NCBI GenBank assembly: GCA_016841425.1
Contig: JAENZE010000006.1
Span: forward strand, 70,362 to 134,361
Origin: Syntrophomonas sp.
GTDB lineage: Bacteria > Bacillota > Syntrophomonadia > Syntrophomonadales > Syntrophomonadaceae
DNA: 64,000 nt
Reading direction: 5' to 3'
Shown here: one piece after another, positions 28,469-36,760 of the stretch
Layout of the letters: each line of letters opens with the position of its first letter
How positions within the stretch are numbered: the first letter of the stretch is position 1
Program-made: the position numbers and the translations under genes
The notes under the pieces: generated by a model
Told to the model about the DNA's origin: nothing
Seen by the model: only the letters and a program-made list of their open reading frames with translations
Database searches by the model: none

Positions 28469-29737
28469 CTAATCTATCAGCAAAGTTTTGCTTACACTGC
28501 GAATCAGATCTCGGTTATCAACCTGAAACTGTTCCTTACTGCGCATATTTCTTAAGGTTATAAAACCTTTTTCGACCTCTTCTTCTCCAATCAGTATAAC
28601 AGCTCTGGCACCTATCTTGTCGGCGTACTTCATCTGGGCCTTGGCCTTGCGCTGATTATAATCCTTTTCAGCCTTTATACCCGCCTTTCGCAGCATCTGC
28701 AGTATCTTCATGCCCTGGGATTCATAAGCAGGGTCCATAACGGCGATAAAGACATCCGTTTCCTTCTCCGCCATAAATTTTTCTCCCAGCTTATCCACCG
28801 CCAGCAAGAGCCTTTCCATACCCATAGCAAATCCTATTCCAGGCAGGTCAGGACCCCCACACTCCTCGACTAGTCCGTTATACCTTCCTCCGCCGCCAAC
28901 GGCGCTCTGGGCCCCTATTCCCGGTATATGTATTTCGAAGGCCGTATTAGTGTAGTAGTCCAGGCCTCGCACCAGGTTGTCATCGTGCATGAAAGAAACC
29001 TCATGCTCTATCAGAGTATTTTTTACCTTCGCATAATGTTCCTCACATTGCTCACAGAGGTTGGCAAATAGAGTCGGATATCCCTGGATAGCTTGATGAC
29101 AGGATTCATTCTTACAGTCTAGCACCCGGAGCGGGTTTTGCATATATCTGGTCTGGCAGTCTTTGCATAACCGGTCCTGGTGAGGATTTATGTGGTCAAT
29201 CAACTTCTGCCGGTATTCACTACGGCATTCAGGGCAGCCGACAGAATTCAGGTGCAGTTCATATTCTCCTATTCCAAGACGCAGGAGCACCTCTATCAAT
29301 AGTATTATTACTTCTGCATCTATATAAGGATTGTTGCTGCCAAAGGCTTCTACTCCAAATTGATGGAACTGCCTGTACCGACCGGTCTGGGGACGGTCAT
29401 ATCTGAACATGGGTCCTGTATAATACCATTTAACGGGCAATAGTCCTGCATAAAGACTGTGCTCAATAAGGGCTCGCACACAGGAAGCGGTACCCTCCGG
29501 CCTGAGGGTAAGACTCCGACCTGATTTATCGTCAAAAGTATACATTTCTTTGCTTACTATATCAGTAGTAGTACCTACACCACGTTCAAACAGCTCGGTA
29601 TGTTCAAATATCGGTACCCGCACTTCCCGATAGCCAAAGATTTCAGCAGTCTCCCGCATAATTTTTTCAATATACTGCCATCTGGATGATTCCTCGGGTA
29701 AAATGTCATATGTTCCTCTAGGCGCTTTTATCAGCAT
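28469..29737 (-). CDS. hisS: Histidyl-tRNA synthetase
   Basis: This class II synthetase charges tRNA-His. The 422-aa protein starts IKAPRGTYDILPEES. It has motif 2 in WYYTGPMFRYDRPQTGRYRQFHQFGVEAFG, the histidine-A motif LVRGLDYYTNTAFEI, and motif 3 GIGFAMGMERLLLA. A C-terminal anticodon-binding domain spans about 325-420. Between motif 2 and the histidine motif there is a Cys-rich stretch (CPECRSEYRQ, CKDCQTRY, CEQCEEHY) that resembles a zinc-binding insertion found in many Firmicute enzymes. Confidence 0.98.
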   Translation of the reverse strand: MLIKAPRGTYDILPEESSRWQYIEKIMRETAEIFGYREVRVPIFEHTELFERGVGTTTDIVSKEMYTFDDKSGRSLTLRPEGTASCVRALIEHSLYAGLLPVKWYYTGPMFRYDRPQTGRYRQFHQFGVEAFGSNNPYIDAEVIILLIEVLLRLGIGEYELHLNSVGCPECRSEYRQKLIDHINPHQDRLCKDCQTRYMQNPLRVLDCKNESCHQAIQGYPTLFANLCEQCEEHYAKVKNTLIEHEVSFMHDDNLVRGLDYYTNTAFEIHIPGIGAQSAVGGGGRYNGLVEECGGPDLPGIGFAMGMERLLLAVDKLGEKFMAEKETDVFIAVMDPAYESQGMKILQMLRKAGIKAEKDYNQRKAKAQMKYADKIGARAVILIGEEEVEKGFITLRNMRSKEQFQVDNRDLIRSVSKTLLID

Positions 29738-29755
29738 ATATTTCCTCCGAACCTT

Positions 29756-29764
29756 ATTATACCA
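29756..29764 (-). promoter_or_regulatory. Possible extended -10 promoter before hisS
   Basis: The minus strand reads TGGTATAAT with a perfect TATAAT at 29756-29761, in the 54-bp hemZ-hisS gap. A transcript from here would have only about a 12-nt leader, just enough for the GGAGG site, so the assignment is doubtful. The adjacent CCAAG...CTTGG inverted repeat may be an operator. Confidence 0.3.
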
Positions 29765-29791
29765 AGCATAGTTTACATTCCTTGGATAATT

Positions 29792-31276
29792 CTAATTTAA
29801 GGCCCAGAGCTTGTCAACTTTGCGTTTTATCAGCTTTTCTATTGATTCGCAGTAACTTGCCGGGTCTTTAGGATTATAGGATGAATTAAGTTTCCAGTCC
29901 GAGGTATTGATGAACTTGCTGGCTGCACCTCCACCCATACCGATGATAGTCTGTCTTTCTTCCATCATCTGGATATTGTAAAGGCATTCCTGCCCCGGAA
30001 GGGAATAACCGGTATTTTCCATACCCGCTTTCATATATTTCTGCCGATACATGTAATAAGGCAGATAACCAGCTTGTCGTAACTGGCTGGCAAAGAACTC
30101 TACACCTTTTTGCACTTCACTTACCCGATCGTCAATTTCATCCTTATCTTCCACAGCAGCCATTTTTGAACCTCTTTTAAGGGATAAGGTATGAACAGTG
30201 ACGTTTTCCGGGCCTAATTCGAGAATCTTATCTGCTGTGCTCATGTTTTCCGAAATTGTTTCTCCTGGTAATCCCACTATTAAATCCATATTAATTTGTT
30301 TAATACCTGCTTCTCTAACCCATTCGATCGAACGCACCACTCCTTTCTGATCATGATTCCTCCCTATAAGTTTTAAAGTAGAATCATTCATGCTTTGAGG
30401 ATTAACACAGATCCGGTTTACTCCAGCTTGTTTCAAGATTTTCAGTTTATCTGGATTAAGGGTATCCGGTCTGCCTGCCTCTACCGTAATCTCTTGAGTC
30501 CTATGAGTAATGTACCTGTAATTCAACAGATCCATCATCTCCTCCAGGTCCTTTGCAGAGAGCACGGTAGGGGTACCTCCACCGATATATATAGACTGTA
30601 TTGAGATATCCTGCTGCTGCAGACAGTCTGCTATCTGGTTCATCTCGGTATACAAAGCTTGCAAAAATGACTTTATTTCTGAATCGTAATCTTTTAGCAA
30701 CATACCGGGAAAGGAACAATAATAACATCGACTGGGACAGAAAGGGATGCCAATATATATACTCACCATCTTCTTGGCCTTTTCTGGAGTCAGGAGAAAT
30801 GGCCGGTTGTTCTGGGCTACTTCCAATAGCAAAGCTGTCTTTGACTCCTGCAGCAAATAATCGTCCTGTAAAATATTAGCTATTTCTTTCTCTTGGAATC
30901 CGAAATCCATGAGGCGATGAACCAGCTTCACCGGCCTCATACCGGTTAGAAGTCCGTAAGCATTGATATTCCTATCCATATGCTGGCATAGCAATTGATA
31001 AGTGAACCTACGGGCATACCATCTGGCCTCATTACTGGGATTTGTTCCCTGACTCCTGAACTGGTATTCTTGTTTCAAAACGGTATTGCCCTCCGGAGAA
31101 AATACGGCTCCCCGTATCACGGTTGATTCCTCCCTCGCTTCCATCTTAATTTGAATGCTGGTCGCATGGTGCCCTCCTTTTTCCTTGATTATCTGACATC
31201 CTGGAAAGGCTAAACGAACTAGTTCATGCAGGGAATAATAAAGCTGTTGTGGTTCAAAATCACCATGAATTAACAT
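29792..31276 (-). CDS. hemZ: Radical SAM coproporphyrinogen dehydrogenase family protein HemZ
   Basis: This family is annotated as oxygen-independent coproporphyrinogen III dehydrogenase acting in haem synthesis. The 494-aa protein has an N-terminal extension of about 165 residues. The radical SAM core follows, with CPSRCYYCSF (CxxxCxxC, about 178-186), IYIGGGTPTVLS and the SAM-binding LIVGLPGE. A HemN-like C-terminal domain has YYMYRQKYMKAGMENTGYS and GMGGGAASKF. The ATG lies inside the end of pheA (17-bp overlap), suggesting coupled translation. A haem-synthesis role fits the cytochrome b subunit encoded at 51.4 kb. True activity of HemZ-type proteins is less certain than that of HemN. Confidence 0.88.
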   Translation of the reverse strand: MLIHGDFEPQQLYYSLHELVRLAFPGCQIIKEKGGHHATSIQIKMEAREESTVIRGAVFSPEGNTVLKQEYQFRSQGTNPSNEARWYARRFTYQLLCQHMDRNINAYGLLTGMRPVKLVHRLMDFGFQEKEIANILQDDYLLQESKTALLLEVAQNNRPFLLTPEKAKKMVSIYIGIPFCPSRCYYCSFPGMLLKDYDSEIKSFLQALYTEMNQIADCLQQQDISIQSIYIGGGTPTVLSAKDLEEMMDLLNYRYITHRTQEITVEAGRPDTLNPDKLKILKQAGVNRICVNPQSMNDSTLKLIGRNHDQKGVVRSIEWVREAGIKQINMDLIVGLPGETISENMSTADKILELGPENVTVHTLSLKRGSKMAAVEDKDEIDDRVSEVQKGVEFFASQLRQAGYLPYYMYRQKYMKAGMENTGYSLPGQECLYNIQMMEERQTIIGMGGGAASKFINTSDWKLNSSYNPKDPASYCESIEKLIKRKVDKLWALN

Positions 31277-32096
31277 CAGTCATCTCCTTCCTTCTGTTAT
31301 ATGAACCCAGGTACTTCAAGCTGTTACAGTAGAGCTGCAGTTCATCCAGGGCCTGGTTCAGGTTATGATCATTACCTCTCACTTCGACTTCAATATAGAA
31401 ACAAAAACTGCCCTGTCTGCTTCTATCGGGTTTGGATTCAATCTTATTAAGATTTAGGTTTCTCAGGGCAAATATCTCCAACGCTTTATATAATGATCCC
31501 GGCACATCAGGAAGTGAACATATCAAACTTGCCTTCTGCCCATCATTTGAAGACCCTCCATTTTTAGTAACATGAACAAAGCGAGTAGTATTATCTTGAT
31601 TTTGTATATCTTCTTGTATTATTTCCAATCCATAAATAGCTGCCGCCCGCAAATTACCTATTGCTGCTGCCTTTTTGCTTTCAGTGCCGATTATCTGTAA
31701 TGCCCTGGTGGTGCTGCTGGTTATTTCAGTTCGAACCCCCTTTAAGCTGCTATCGATAAAATCACCGCACTGCATCAGAGCAGTTGGTTGAGATATGATT
31801 AGTTCTATGTCTTCCAGCTGATATTTCCGAGCCGCAATCAGATGCTGACGGATAGGTATTACTATTTCCCCCTTAATACTTACCGGGTATTCCTGTAAGC
31901 AATTGATACATATATCAATGGACCCGGCCTGAGAATTGTCTATGGGAACCAGAACATTCTCAACTTCTCCTCCGGCCAGCATTCGGAACAACTCTGGTAT
32001 AGTAGAGGCTGCGGAAACCTCCACATCATCTCCCCAGTACAGATGAGCGGCTTCTTCACTAAAAGTTCCGGTCGGCCCTAATACTGCACATAACAT
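31260..32096 (-). CDS. pheA: Prephenate dehydratase
   Basis: This enzyme converts prephenate to phenylpyruvate in phenylalanine synthesis. The 278-aa monofunctional protein has a PDT domain (LGPTGTFSEEAA, VPIDNSQAGSI, and the catalytic NTTRFVHV near 187-194). A C-terminal ACT domain follows (KASLICSLPDVPGSLYKALEIFALRNLNLNKIESKP) for phenylalanine feedback inhibition. Its ATG overlaps the aroF stop by one base (TAATG), and its 3' end overlaps hemZ. It lies under the Phe T-box, fitting the pathway. Confidence 0.97.
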   Translation of the reverse strand: MLCAVLGPTGTFSEEAAHLYWGDDVEVSAASTIPELFRMLAGGEVENVLVPIDNSQAGSIDICINCLQEYPVSIKGEIVIPIRQHLIAARKYQLEDIELIISQPTALMQCGDFIDSSLKGVRTEITSSTTRALQIIGTESKKAAAIGNLRAAAIYGLEIIQEDIQNQDNTTRFVHVTKNGGSSNDGQKASLICSLPDVPGSLYKALEIFALRNLNLNKIESKPDRSRQGSFCFYIEVEVRGNDHNLNQALDELQLYCNSLKYLGSYNRRKEMTDVNSW

Positions 32097-32938
32097 TACT
32101 TAACCCTCCTTCCGCAGGCACGTGCGATAGGTTCAATCTCCCGCATCAGACGGCTAAATCCCTTTGGAGTAAGGGACTGCGGTCCATCAGAAAGAGCCTT
32201 TTCTGGATTAGGATGTACCTCGATCATAAGACCGTCTGCCCCGGCTGCTATAGCTGCTTTTGACATAGGAGTAATAAGGCTTCTAATCCCGGTTCCATGA
32301 CTGGGGTCTACCATAACCGGCAGATGAGATAACTCTTTGACTAGTGCAACCGCTGCCAAATCTACCGTATTTCGCGTCCAGGTCTCAGAAGAACGTATAC
32401 CCCTCTCACACATAATCACCCGGTAGTTGCCTCCAGCCATGACATATTCTGCGGCCAGCAGCCATTCTTCTATGGTAGCGGATAGACCTCTTTTTAGGAC
32501 CACCGGTTTATCTAACCGGCCCAGTTTCTTGAGCAGAGAATAATTATACATGTTGCGGGCTCCTACCTGCAGGATATCTGAATACTCGGCTACCAATCCA
32601 ATATCTTCACTATCCATGACTTCAGTCACTACCGGCATATTCATATCCTGCCCTACTCGGGCCAGGATCTTAAGCCCTTCCTCCCCATATCCTTGAAAAC
32701 TGTATGGTGAAGTCCGGGGTTTATAAGCGCCTCCCCGCAGCATGGAAGCACCAGAGGCTCTGACTTTGAAGGCTGTCTCTTTAAGAATGTCTTCGCTTTC
32801 TATGGCGCACGGTCCGGCTACCACAAGTGTTTTCTCCCCGCCAATAACACAGCCTTTTACCTCAAATTGTGTATTTTCCGCCTGCTGCATACGCGAGACG
32901 AGTAGTTGATTACCTTCTTTAGCCAATAAGTTTTTCAT
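32096..32938 (-). CDS. aroF: 3-deoxy-7-phosphoheptulonate (DAHP) synthase, AroF type
   Basis: This catalyses the first step of the shikimate pathway, condensing PEP and erythrose 4-phosphate. The 280-aa protein belongs to the short KDO8P-synthase-like class. It has the core motifs [52 protein letters not shown] and [11 protein letters not shown], with no chorismate mutase domain fused. The ATG at 32938 is 8 nt after GGAGG; an in-frame TTG two codons earlier is too close to the site. It is first in the operon aroF-pheA-hemZ, downstream of two T-box modules. Confidence 0.96.
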   Translation of the reverse strand: MKNLLAKEGNQLLVSRMQQAENTQFEVKGCVIGGEKTLVVAGPCAIESEDILKETAFKVRASGASMLRGGAYKPRTSPYSFQGYGEEGLKILARVGQDMNMPVVTEVMDSEDIGLVAEYSDILQVGARNMYNYSLLKKLGRLDKPVVLKRGLSATIEEWLLAAEYVMAGGNYRVIMCERGIRSSETWTRNTVDLAAVALVKELSHLPVMVDPSHGTGIRSLITPMSKAAIAAGADGLMIEVHPNPEKALSDGPQSLTPKGFSRLMREIEPIARACGRRVK

Positions 32939-32961
32939 TAACAATACCTCCTTAAAAATAC

Positions 32962-32993
32962 AAAAAACCTCTCATCCGTCTAGGGACGAGAGG
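32962..32993 (-). terminator. T-box-controlled terminator 2
   Basis: CCTCTCGTCCC...GATGAGAGG hairpin followed by TTTTTTG on the minus strand, directly before aroF. It is the mutually exclusive partner of the second T-box antiterminator. Confidence 0.85.
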
Positions 32994-33077
32994 CACTAAA
33001 ACTTCCCGCGGTACCACCCTGATTGGCATAGATACCCACTTGAATAAGATACGGGACTATCCCTCAAATCTAATCTA
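32994..33077 (-). promoter_or_regulatory. Second T-box module lacking Stem I
   Basis: The T-box sequence AGGGTGGTACCGCGGG lies at 33005-33020 and is followed by terminator 2. Only about 60 nt separate it from terminator 1, too little for a Stem I with a specifier loop. Those 60 nt resemble the Stem III region of the first T-box (GGGATA...CCCGTATCTTATTCAAG versus GGATAAATCCTGTATCTTTTCTAAG). It therefore looks like a duplicated antiterminator/terminator unit without its own codon recognition. Confidence 0.8.
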
Positions 33078-33082
33078 TAAAA

Positions 33083-33330
33083 CAAAAAACTTCTCTATCC
33101 TCCATGGGACGAGAAGCGTTTAGCTGCCCGCGGTACCACCCAAATTGCCATTGGCCCGCTTAGAAAAGATACAGGATTTATCCGATATCCCCTCTCTTTT
33201 AACGGTAAGAGTTCCGCCACGACCTACTTGCTAGTGTTTCAGCCGGGTGCTCCAGAGTGAACTTCAATATGCTTCCTTATGGAGATGCTTACAGCCGATG
33301 ACATCTCTTCTCTGAATAATTTCACATACC
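33083..33330 (-). promoter_or_regulatory. T-box leader specific for tRNA-Phe (aroF-pheA operon)
   Basis: This leader RNA senses uncharged tRNA. On the minus strand Stem I closes with CAGAG (33310-33314) and CTCTG (33253-33257). Just inside its 3' side the specifier loop reads GAAGTTCA, giving the codon TTC (33259-33261), that is phenylalanine. The T-box GGGTGGTACCGCGGG follows at 33127-33141, and terminator 1 after that. Uncharged tRNA-Phe should stabilise the antiterminator and allow transcription of DAHP synthase and prephenate dehydratase, which matches the specifier. The codon assignment comes from aligning the loop by eye with known T-boxes. Confidence 0.88.
33084..33116 (-). terminator. 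T-box-controlled terminator 1
   Basis: CTTCTCGTCCC...GATAGAGAAG hairpin followed by TTTTTTGTTTT on the minus strand, paired with the complete upstream T-box leader. Confidence 0.85.
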
Positions 33331-33373
33331 TACTTTACTCGTTCATCACATTTAATATATTAGATTAAAGATT

Positions 33374-33403
33374 ATCATAATAATATCAAAAAGTAAAGAG
33401 CAA
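33374..33403 (-). promoter_or_regulatory. Candidate sigma-A promoter of the aroF operon
   Basis: On the minus strand TTGCTC (33398-33403) and TATGAT (33374-33379) are separated by 18 bp. The predicted transcript would start about 35 nt before the T-box Stem I. Confidence 0.45.
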
Positions 33404-33419
33404 ATTTTCTTCGATATTC

Positions 33420-33459
33420 CCCTGCCCTACCAATACATTGGAGTATCTTAAGGGCAGGG
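33420..33459 (-). terminator. Long hairpin after the metallo-hydrolase gene
   Basis: CCCTGCCCT (33420-33428) and AGGGCAGGG (33451-33459) pair perfectly, with an inner CCAAT/ATTGG. It lies 6 bp past the stop of the recJ-relA-dtd-hydrolase gene string. The following sequence is AT-rich but lacks a proper U-run, so termination is likely but unproven. Confidence 0.55.
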
Positions 33460-33465
33460 ATATCC

Positions 33466-34098
33466 TTACATAGTTCCGTTAATAAATGGATTGTGTATCC
33501 TTTCAAACCCGATGGTAGTACCAGGTCCATGACCAGGGTAACAAACTACATCATCATCGTAACACAATAATTTTTCCTTGATATTTTTTATTATTTGGGG
33601 ATAGGACCCTCCAGGAAAATCGGTCCTGCCTATAGAACCCTGGAAGAGGGTATCGCCCACAAAAATTATCTTGCCTACCTTCAGACATATACCACCCTGA
33701 CTGTGGCCAGGTGTATGGATTACTTCCAATTCTACGGTATTTCCAATCTTGATAATATCTCCCTCGTCAACAAATTGGTCAGCCGCCGGGCTGGTAACTT
33801 TAGATCCCATCATAAAGGAGAAATTGGAAACTGCGTTTTCCAGCATCTTAGCATCGTTCTCGTGAATCAAGATTTTTGCCCCGGTGGCATCTTTAACTTC
33901 CCGATTGGCACCGATATGGTCTATATGACCATGGGTATTAATAATGTAGACTGCTTTCAGATTTTCTTGTTCCAGCAATCTCAGAATCGCCGGAGCATTT
34001 CCACCCGGGTCGATAACAGCTGCCTCTCTGGTCTCTTCACATCCGATAATGTAGCAATTAACTGCCATGGCGCTTATCTCTAAGCCTCTTAATATCAT
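33466..34098 (-). CDS. Metallo-beta-lactamase-fold hydrolase (glyoxalase II-like)
   Basis: The 210-aa protein has the zinc-binding THGHIDHIGAN (HxHxDH), HTPGHSQGGICL, GDTLFQGSIGRTDFPGG and CYPGHGPGTTIGFE, supplying all seven usual ligands. This is the YqgX-type small MBL family often annotated as hydroxyacylglutathione hydrolase. The organism probably lacks glutathione, so the real substrate is unknown. It lies 17 bp after dtd, and is probably in the same operon as relA and recJ. Confidence 0.9.
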   Translation of the reverse strand: MILRGLEISAMAVNCYIIGCEETREAAVIDPGGNAPAILRLLEQENLKAVYIINTHGHIDHIGANREVKDATGAKILIHENDAKMLENAVSNFSFMMGSKVTSPAADQFVDEGDIIKIGNTVELEVIHTPGHSQGGICLKVGKIIFVGDTLFQGSIGRTDFPGGSYPQIIKNIKEKLLCYDDDVVCYPGHGPGTTIGFERIHNPFINGTM

Positions 34099-34115
34099 TT
34101 CATATCTACCTCCTA

Positions 34116-34565
34116 TTAAAACACTTTCTCACTATCCAGCAGAATGGTCACTGGCCCATCGTTGTCGATTCTAACCAGCATCTCTGCTCCAAATATGCCG
34201 GTGGCCACTTTTATACTCCTATCCTCAAGATATTTAACACTGTACTCGAAAAGGGGTAATGCCAGGTCAGGCAAAGCCGCATCACTGAAACCAGGTCTTC
34301 TCCCTTTACGCGCATCACCATACAGCGTAAACTGGCTTACCAGCAGAATCTCCCCCCCGGTATCTATCAGAGAGCGATTCATTTTGCCCTCTTCATCTGG
34401 AAATATCCTCAAATGGACTATTTTATCCATCATGTATTCGGCCTCTTTTTCTGTATCTCCTTTTTTTATTCCAAGCAGAACCATTAAACCTCTTTTAATC
34501 TCTCCAGTAATTTCATCGTTTACTGTAACTTTACTGCCAATAGTCCTCTGGATAACAGCCCTCAA
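34116..34565 (-). CDS. dtd: D-aminoacyl-tRNA deacylase
   Basis: This enzyme hydrolyses D-amino acids mischarged on tRNA. The 149-aa protein has MRAVIQRTIGSKVTVNDE at the N-terminus, LLVSQFTLYGDARKGRRPGFSDAA with the catalytic SQFTL motif, and a C-terminal GIFGAEMLVRIDNDGPVTILLDS including the Gly-cisPro-type region. The start is TTG (34565), 8 nt after AAGGAG, overlapping nothing but starting 2 bp after the relA stop. Confidence 0.96.
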   Translation of the reverse strand: MRAVIQRTIGSKVTVNDEITGEIKRGLMVLLGIKKGDTEKEAEYMMDKIVHLRIFPDEEGKMNRSLIDTGGEILLVSQFTLYGDARKGRRPGFSDAALPDLALPLFEYSVKYLEDRSIKVATGIFGAEMLVRIDNDGPVTILLDSEKVF

Positions 34566-34566
34566 T

Positions 34567-36750
34567 CTAATCGCTCCTTATTTCGCCGGGAAGCACTCTT
34601 CTGACCTCTACCACATCTCTTATCTTTTGTATTCTCTGCATTACCGCCTGCAAATGACCCATGTCTTTTATTTCTAATTTAAAGTTCATGACTACCCAAT
34701 TGTTTTTAGTAACTCTCGAAAATACCGAGAGAATATGAACTTTAGTCTCATTTATCTCCACCATGACATCAGCAGTAAGACGGGGTCTGTCCAGGGCTCT
34801 TACTTCCAATTCGACACTATACAGACCTTTATCATCCGCCCATTCAACTTCAATGGTCCTTTCTTTTTCGCTTCTCAAGTAATTAAGCATATTCGGGCAG
34901 TCCCGACGATGAACAGATACTCCTCTCCCCCTGGTTATATAACCTAAAACGCTGTCTCCCGGAAGTGGATTACAGCATCTAGCCAGCCTTATGGCCACGT
35001 CATCTACACCTTTGATGCGCAGAGCAGTGGCTTCTCGTTCATGCTGAGCGGTAGTGCTGTGCATAGGTAAATTTACGATATCTTCTACCTGGGCATCGTG
35101 AAAATACAGTTCCTTCTGCTTGTTTATAACTTGATTAACGGTGATAGTTCCGTCTCCAACTGCTGCAAATAGATCATCAACATTGGTTAAACTGAAACGT
35201 TTGGTAACCTCAATAAGTTTATCTTCTTTAAGCAGTTCTTTGGGAGATAGATGTCTTTTCTTCATCTCAGTCTCCAGCAGGTCATGTCCTTTGAGAATAT
35301 TGGACTGGCGTTGCTCCTTTTTAAACCACTGTTTTATCCTATTTCTGGCCGAAGAAGTTTTAATAAAGTTTAACCAATCATGTGAAGGTCCCGGTGAGTT
35401 TTTAGAAGTGATTATTTCAACTATGTCACCGTTACTGAGCTGATAATCTAAAGGCACAATCCGGCCATTGACTCTGGCACCAGTGCAGCGGTGCCCGACC
35501 TCAGTATGAACGCGGTAGGCAAAATCAACCGGGCAAGCCCCTTTAGGCAGTTCATATACATCGCTTTTTGGCGTAAAGACGTATACTGTATCATCAAAAA
35601 GGTCTATTTTTAAAGACTCCATAAATTCACCGGTGTCGTTGATGTCCTGCTGCCATTCCAGAATGCTCCTGAGCCAGGCCAGCTTTTTATCCAATTTCTT
35701 CTCTGCTGTACTCTCGCCTTCCTTGTATCTCCAATGGGCTGCTATGCCAAATTCAGCAGTTTTATGCATTTCCCAGGTACGGACCTGAACCTCAAAGGGC
35801 TCACCGCCTTTCCCAATGACGGTGGTATGAAGGGACTGATACATATTGGGTTTGGGAGTAGCAATATAGTCCTTAAAACGTCCTGGCAGTGGTGTCCACA
35901 TAGTGTGTATTACCCCCAGAACTCCATAACAAACCCAGATATCATCTACAACTACCCGGATAGCGATTTTATCGTAAATTTCATCTACATCTTTATTCTG
36001 CTTTATCATCTTCTTATAAATACTGTATATATTTTTGGGGCGCCCTTTAATTTCAGCTTTTATGCCAGCTTTATCAAGACCATCCCGCAGTTGCTGGATT
36101 AATTCGTTGACATACTCTTCTCTTTCCCTTCTTTTCTTTTTAAGACGACTAGCTACTTCCCGATACATATTGTTGTTAAGGTAAGCAAATGCCAGATCTT
36201 CCAGTTCCCATTTAAATTTAAATATACCCAGACGGTGTGCCAGCGGTGCAAATATTTCCATAGTCTCACGGGCTATTTCCTGCTGTTTACGATCACTCTG
36301 GTAATTAAGGGTTCGCATGTTATGCATTCGATCAGCCAGTTTAATCAATAAAACTCGAATGTCTTTAGCCATGGCCATAAACATCTTGCGCAGGTTTTCC
36401 GCCTGAGCGTCCTCTCTGGATTTAAAATTGATACGGCTCAGTTTGGTTACACCGTCAACCAGTACTGCAACCTCCTCGCCAAACATATTCAGTATATCAT
36501 TATAGGTATAACTGGTATCTTCAACCACGTCATGCAGAAGCGCAGCACATATTGAAGCAGTATCCATTTCAATATCAGCCAAAATAAGTGCCACTTCCAG
36601 CGGGTGAGTTATATAAGGATCTCCTGATATCCTTTTTTGTCCTTCATGTGCTTTGTGAGCAAGGTCAAAGGCTTTGATGATCAATTCGGTGTTAGCCCCG
36701 GGGTCATAGCTCAGCACACAATCCAGCAAAGGCTGAACTTCTACACACAT
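34567..36750 (-). CDS. relA: Bifunctional (p)ppGpp synthetase/hydrolase RelA/SpoT (Rel)
   Basis: This protein controls the stringent response. The 727-aa sequence has an N-terminal HD hydrolase domain with an intact LLHDVVEDT (His73, Asp74). The synthetase domain has KRREREEYVNEL, DEIYDKIAIRVVV and GRFKDYIATPKPNMYQSLHTTV. TGS (VYVFTPKSDVYELPKGACPVDFAYRVHTEVGHRC), a zinc-finger region (RLARCCNPLPGD) and a C-terminal ACT domain follow. The intact HD motif and RFKD motif indicate both activities. The ATG at 36750 suits the GGGTGAT site better than the in-frame GTG at 36759. It starts 11 bp after recJ. Confidence 0.97.
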   Translation of the reverse strand: MCVEVQPLLDCVLSYDPGANTELIIKAFDLAHKAHEGQKRISGDPYITHPLEVALILADIEMDTASICAALLHDVVEDTSYTYNDILNMFGEEVAVLVDGVTKLSRINFKSREDAQAENLRKMFMAMAKDIRVLLIKLADRMHNMRTLNYQSDRKQQEIARETMEIFAPLAHRLGIFKFKWELEDLAFAYLNNNMYREVASRLKKKRREREEYVNELIQQLRDGLDKAGIKAEIKGRPKNIYSIYKKMIKQNKDVDEIYDKIAIRVVVDDIWVCYGVLGVIHTMWTPLPGRFKDYIATPKPNMYQSLHTTVIGKGGEPFEVQVRTWEMHKTAEFGIAAHWRYKEGESTAEKKLDKKLAWLRSILEWQQDINDTGEFMESLKIDLFDDTVYVFTPKSDVYELPKGACPVDFAYRVHTEVGHRCTGARVNGRIVPLDYQLSNGDIVEIITSKNSPGPSHDWLNFIKTSSARNRIKQWFKKEQRQSNILKGHDLLETEMKKRHLSPKELLKEDKLIEVTKRFSLTNVDDLFAAVGDGTITVNQVINKQKELYFHDAQVEDIVNLPMHSTTAQHEREATALRIKGVDDVAIRLARCCNPLPGDSVLGYITRGRGVSVHRRDCPNMLNYLRSEKERTIEVEWADDKGLYSVELEVRALDRPRLTADVMVEINETKVHILSVFSRVTKNNWVVMNFKLEIKDMGHLQAVMQRIQKIRDVVEVRRVLPGEIRSD

Positions 36751-36760
36751 AATTATCACC

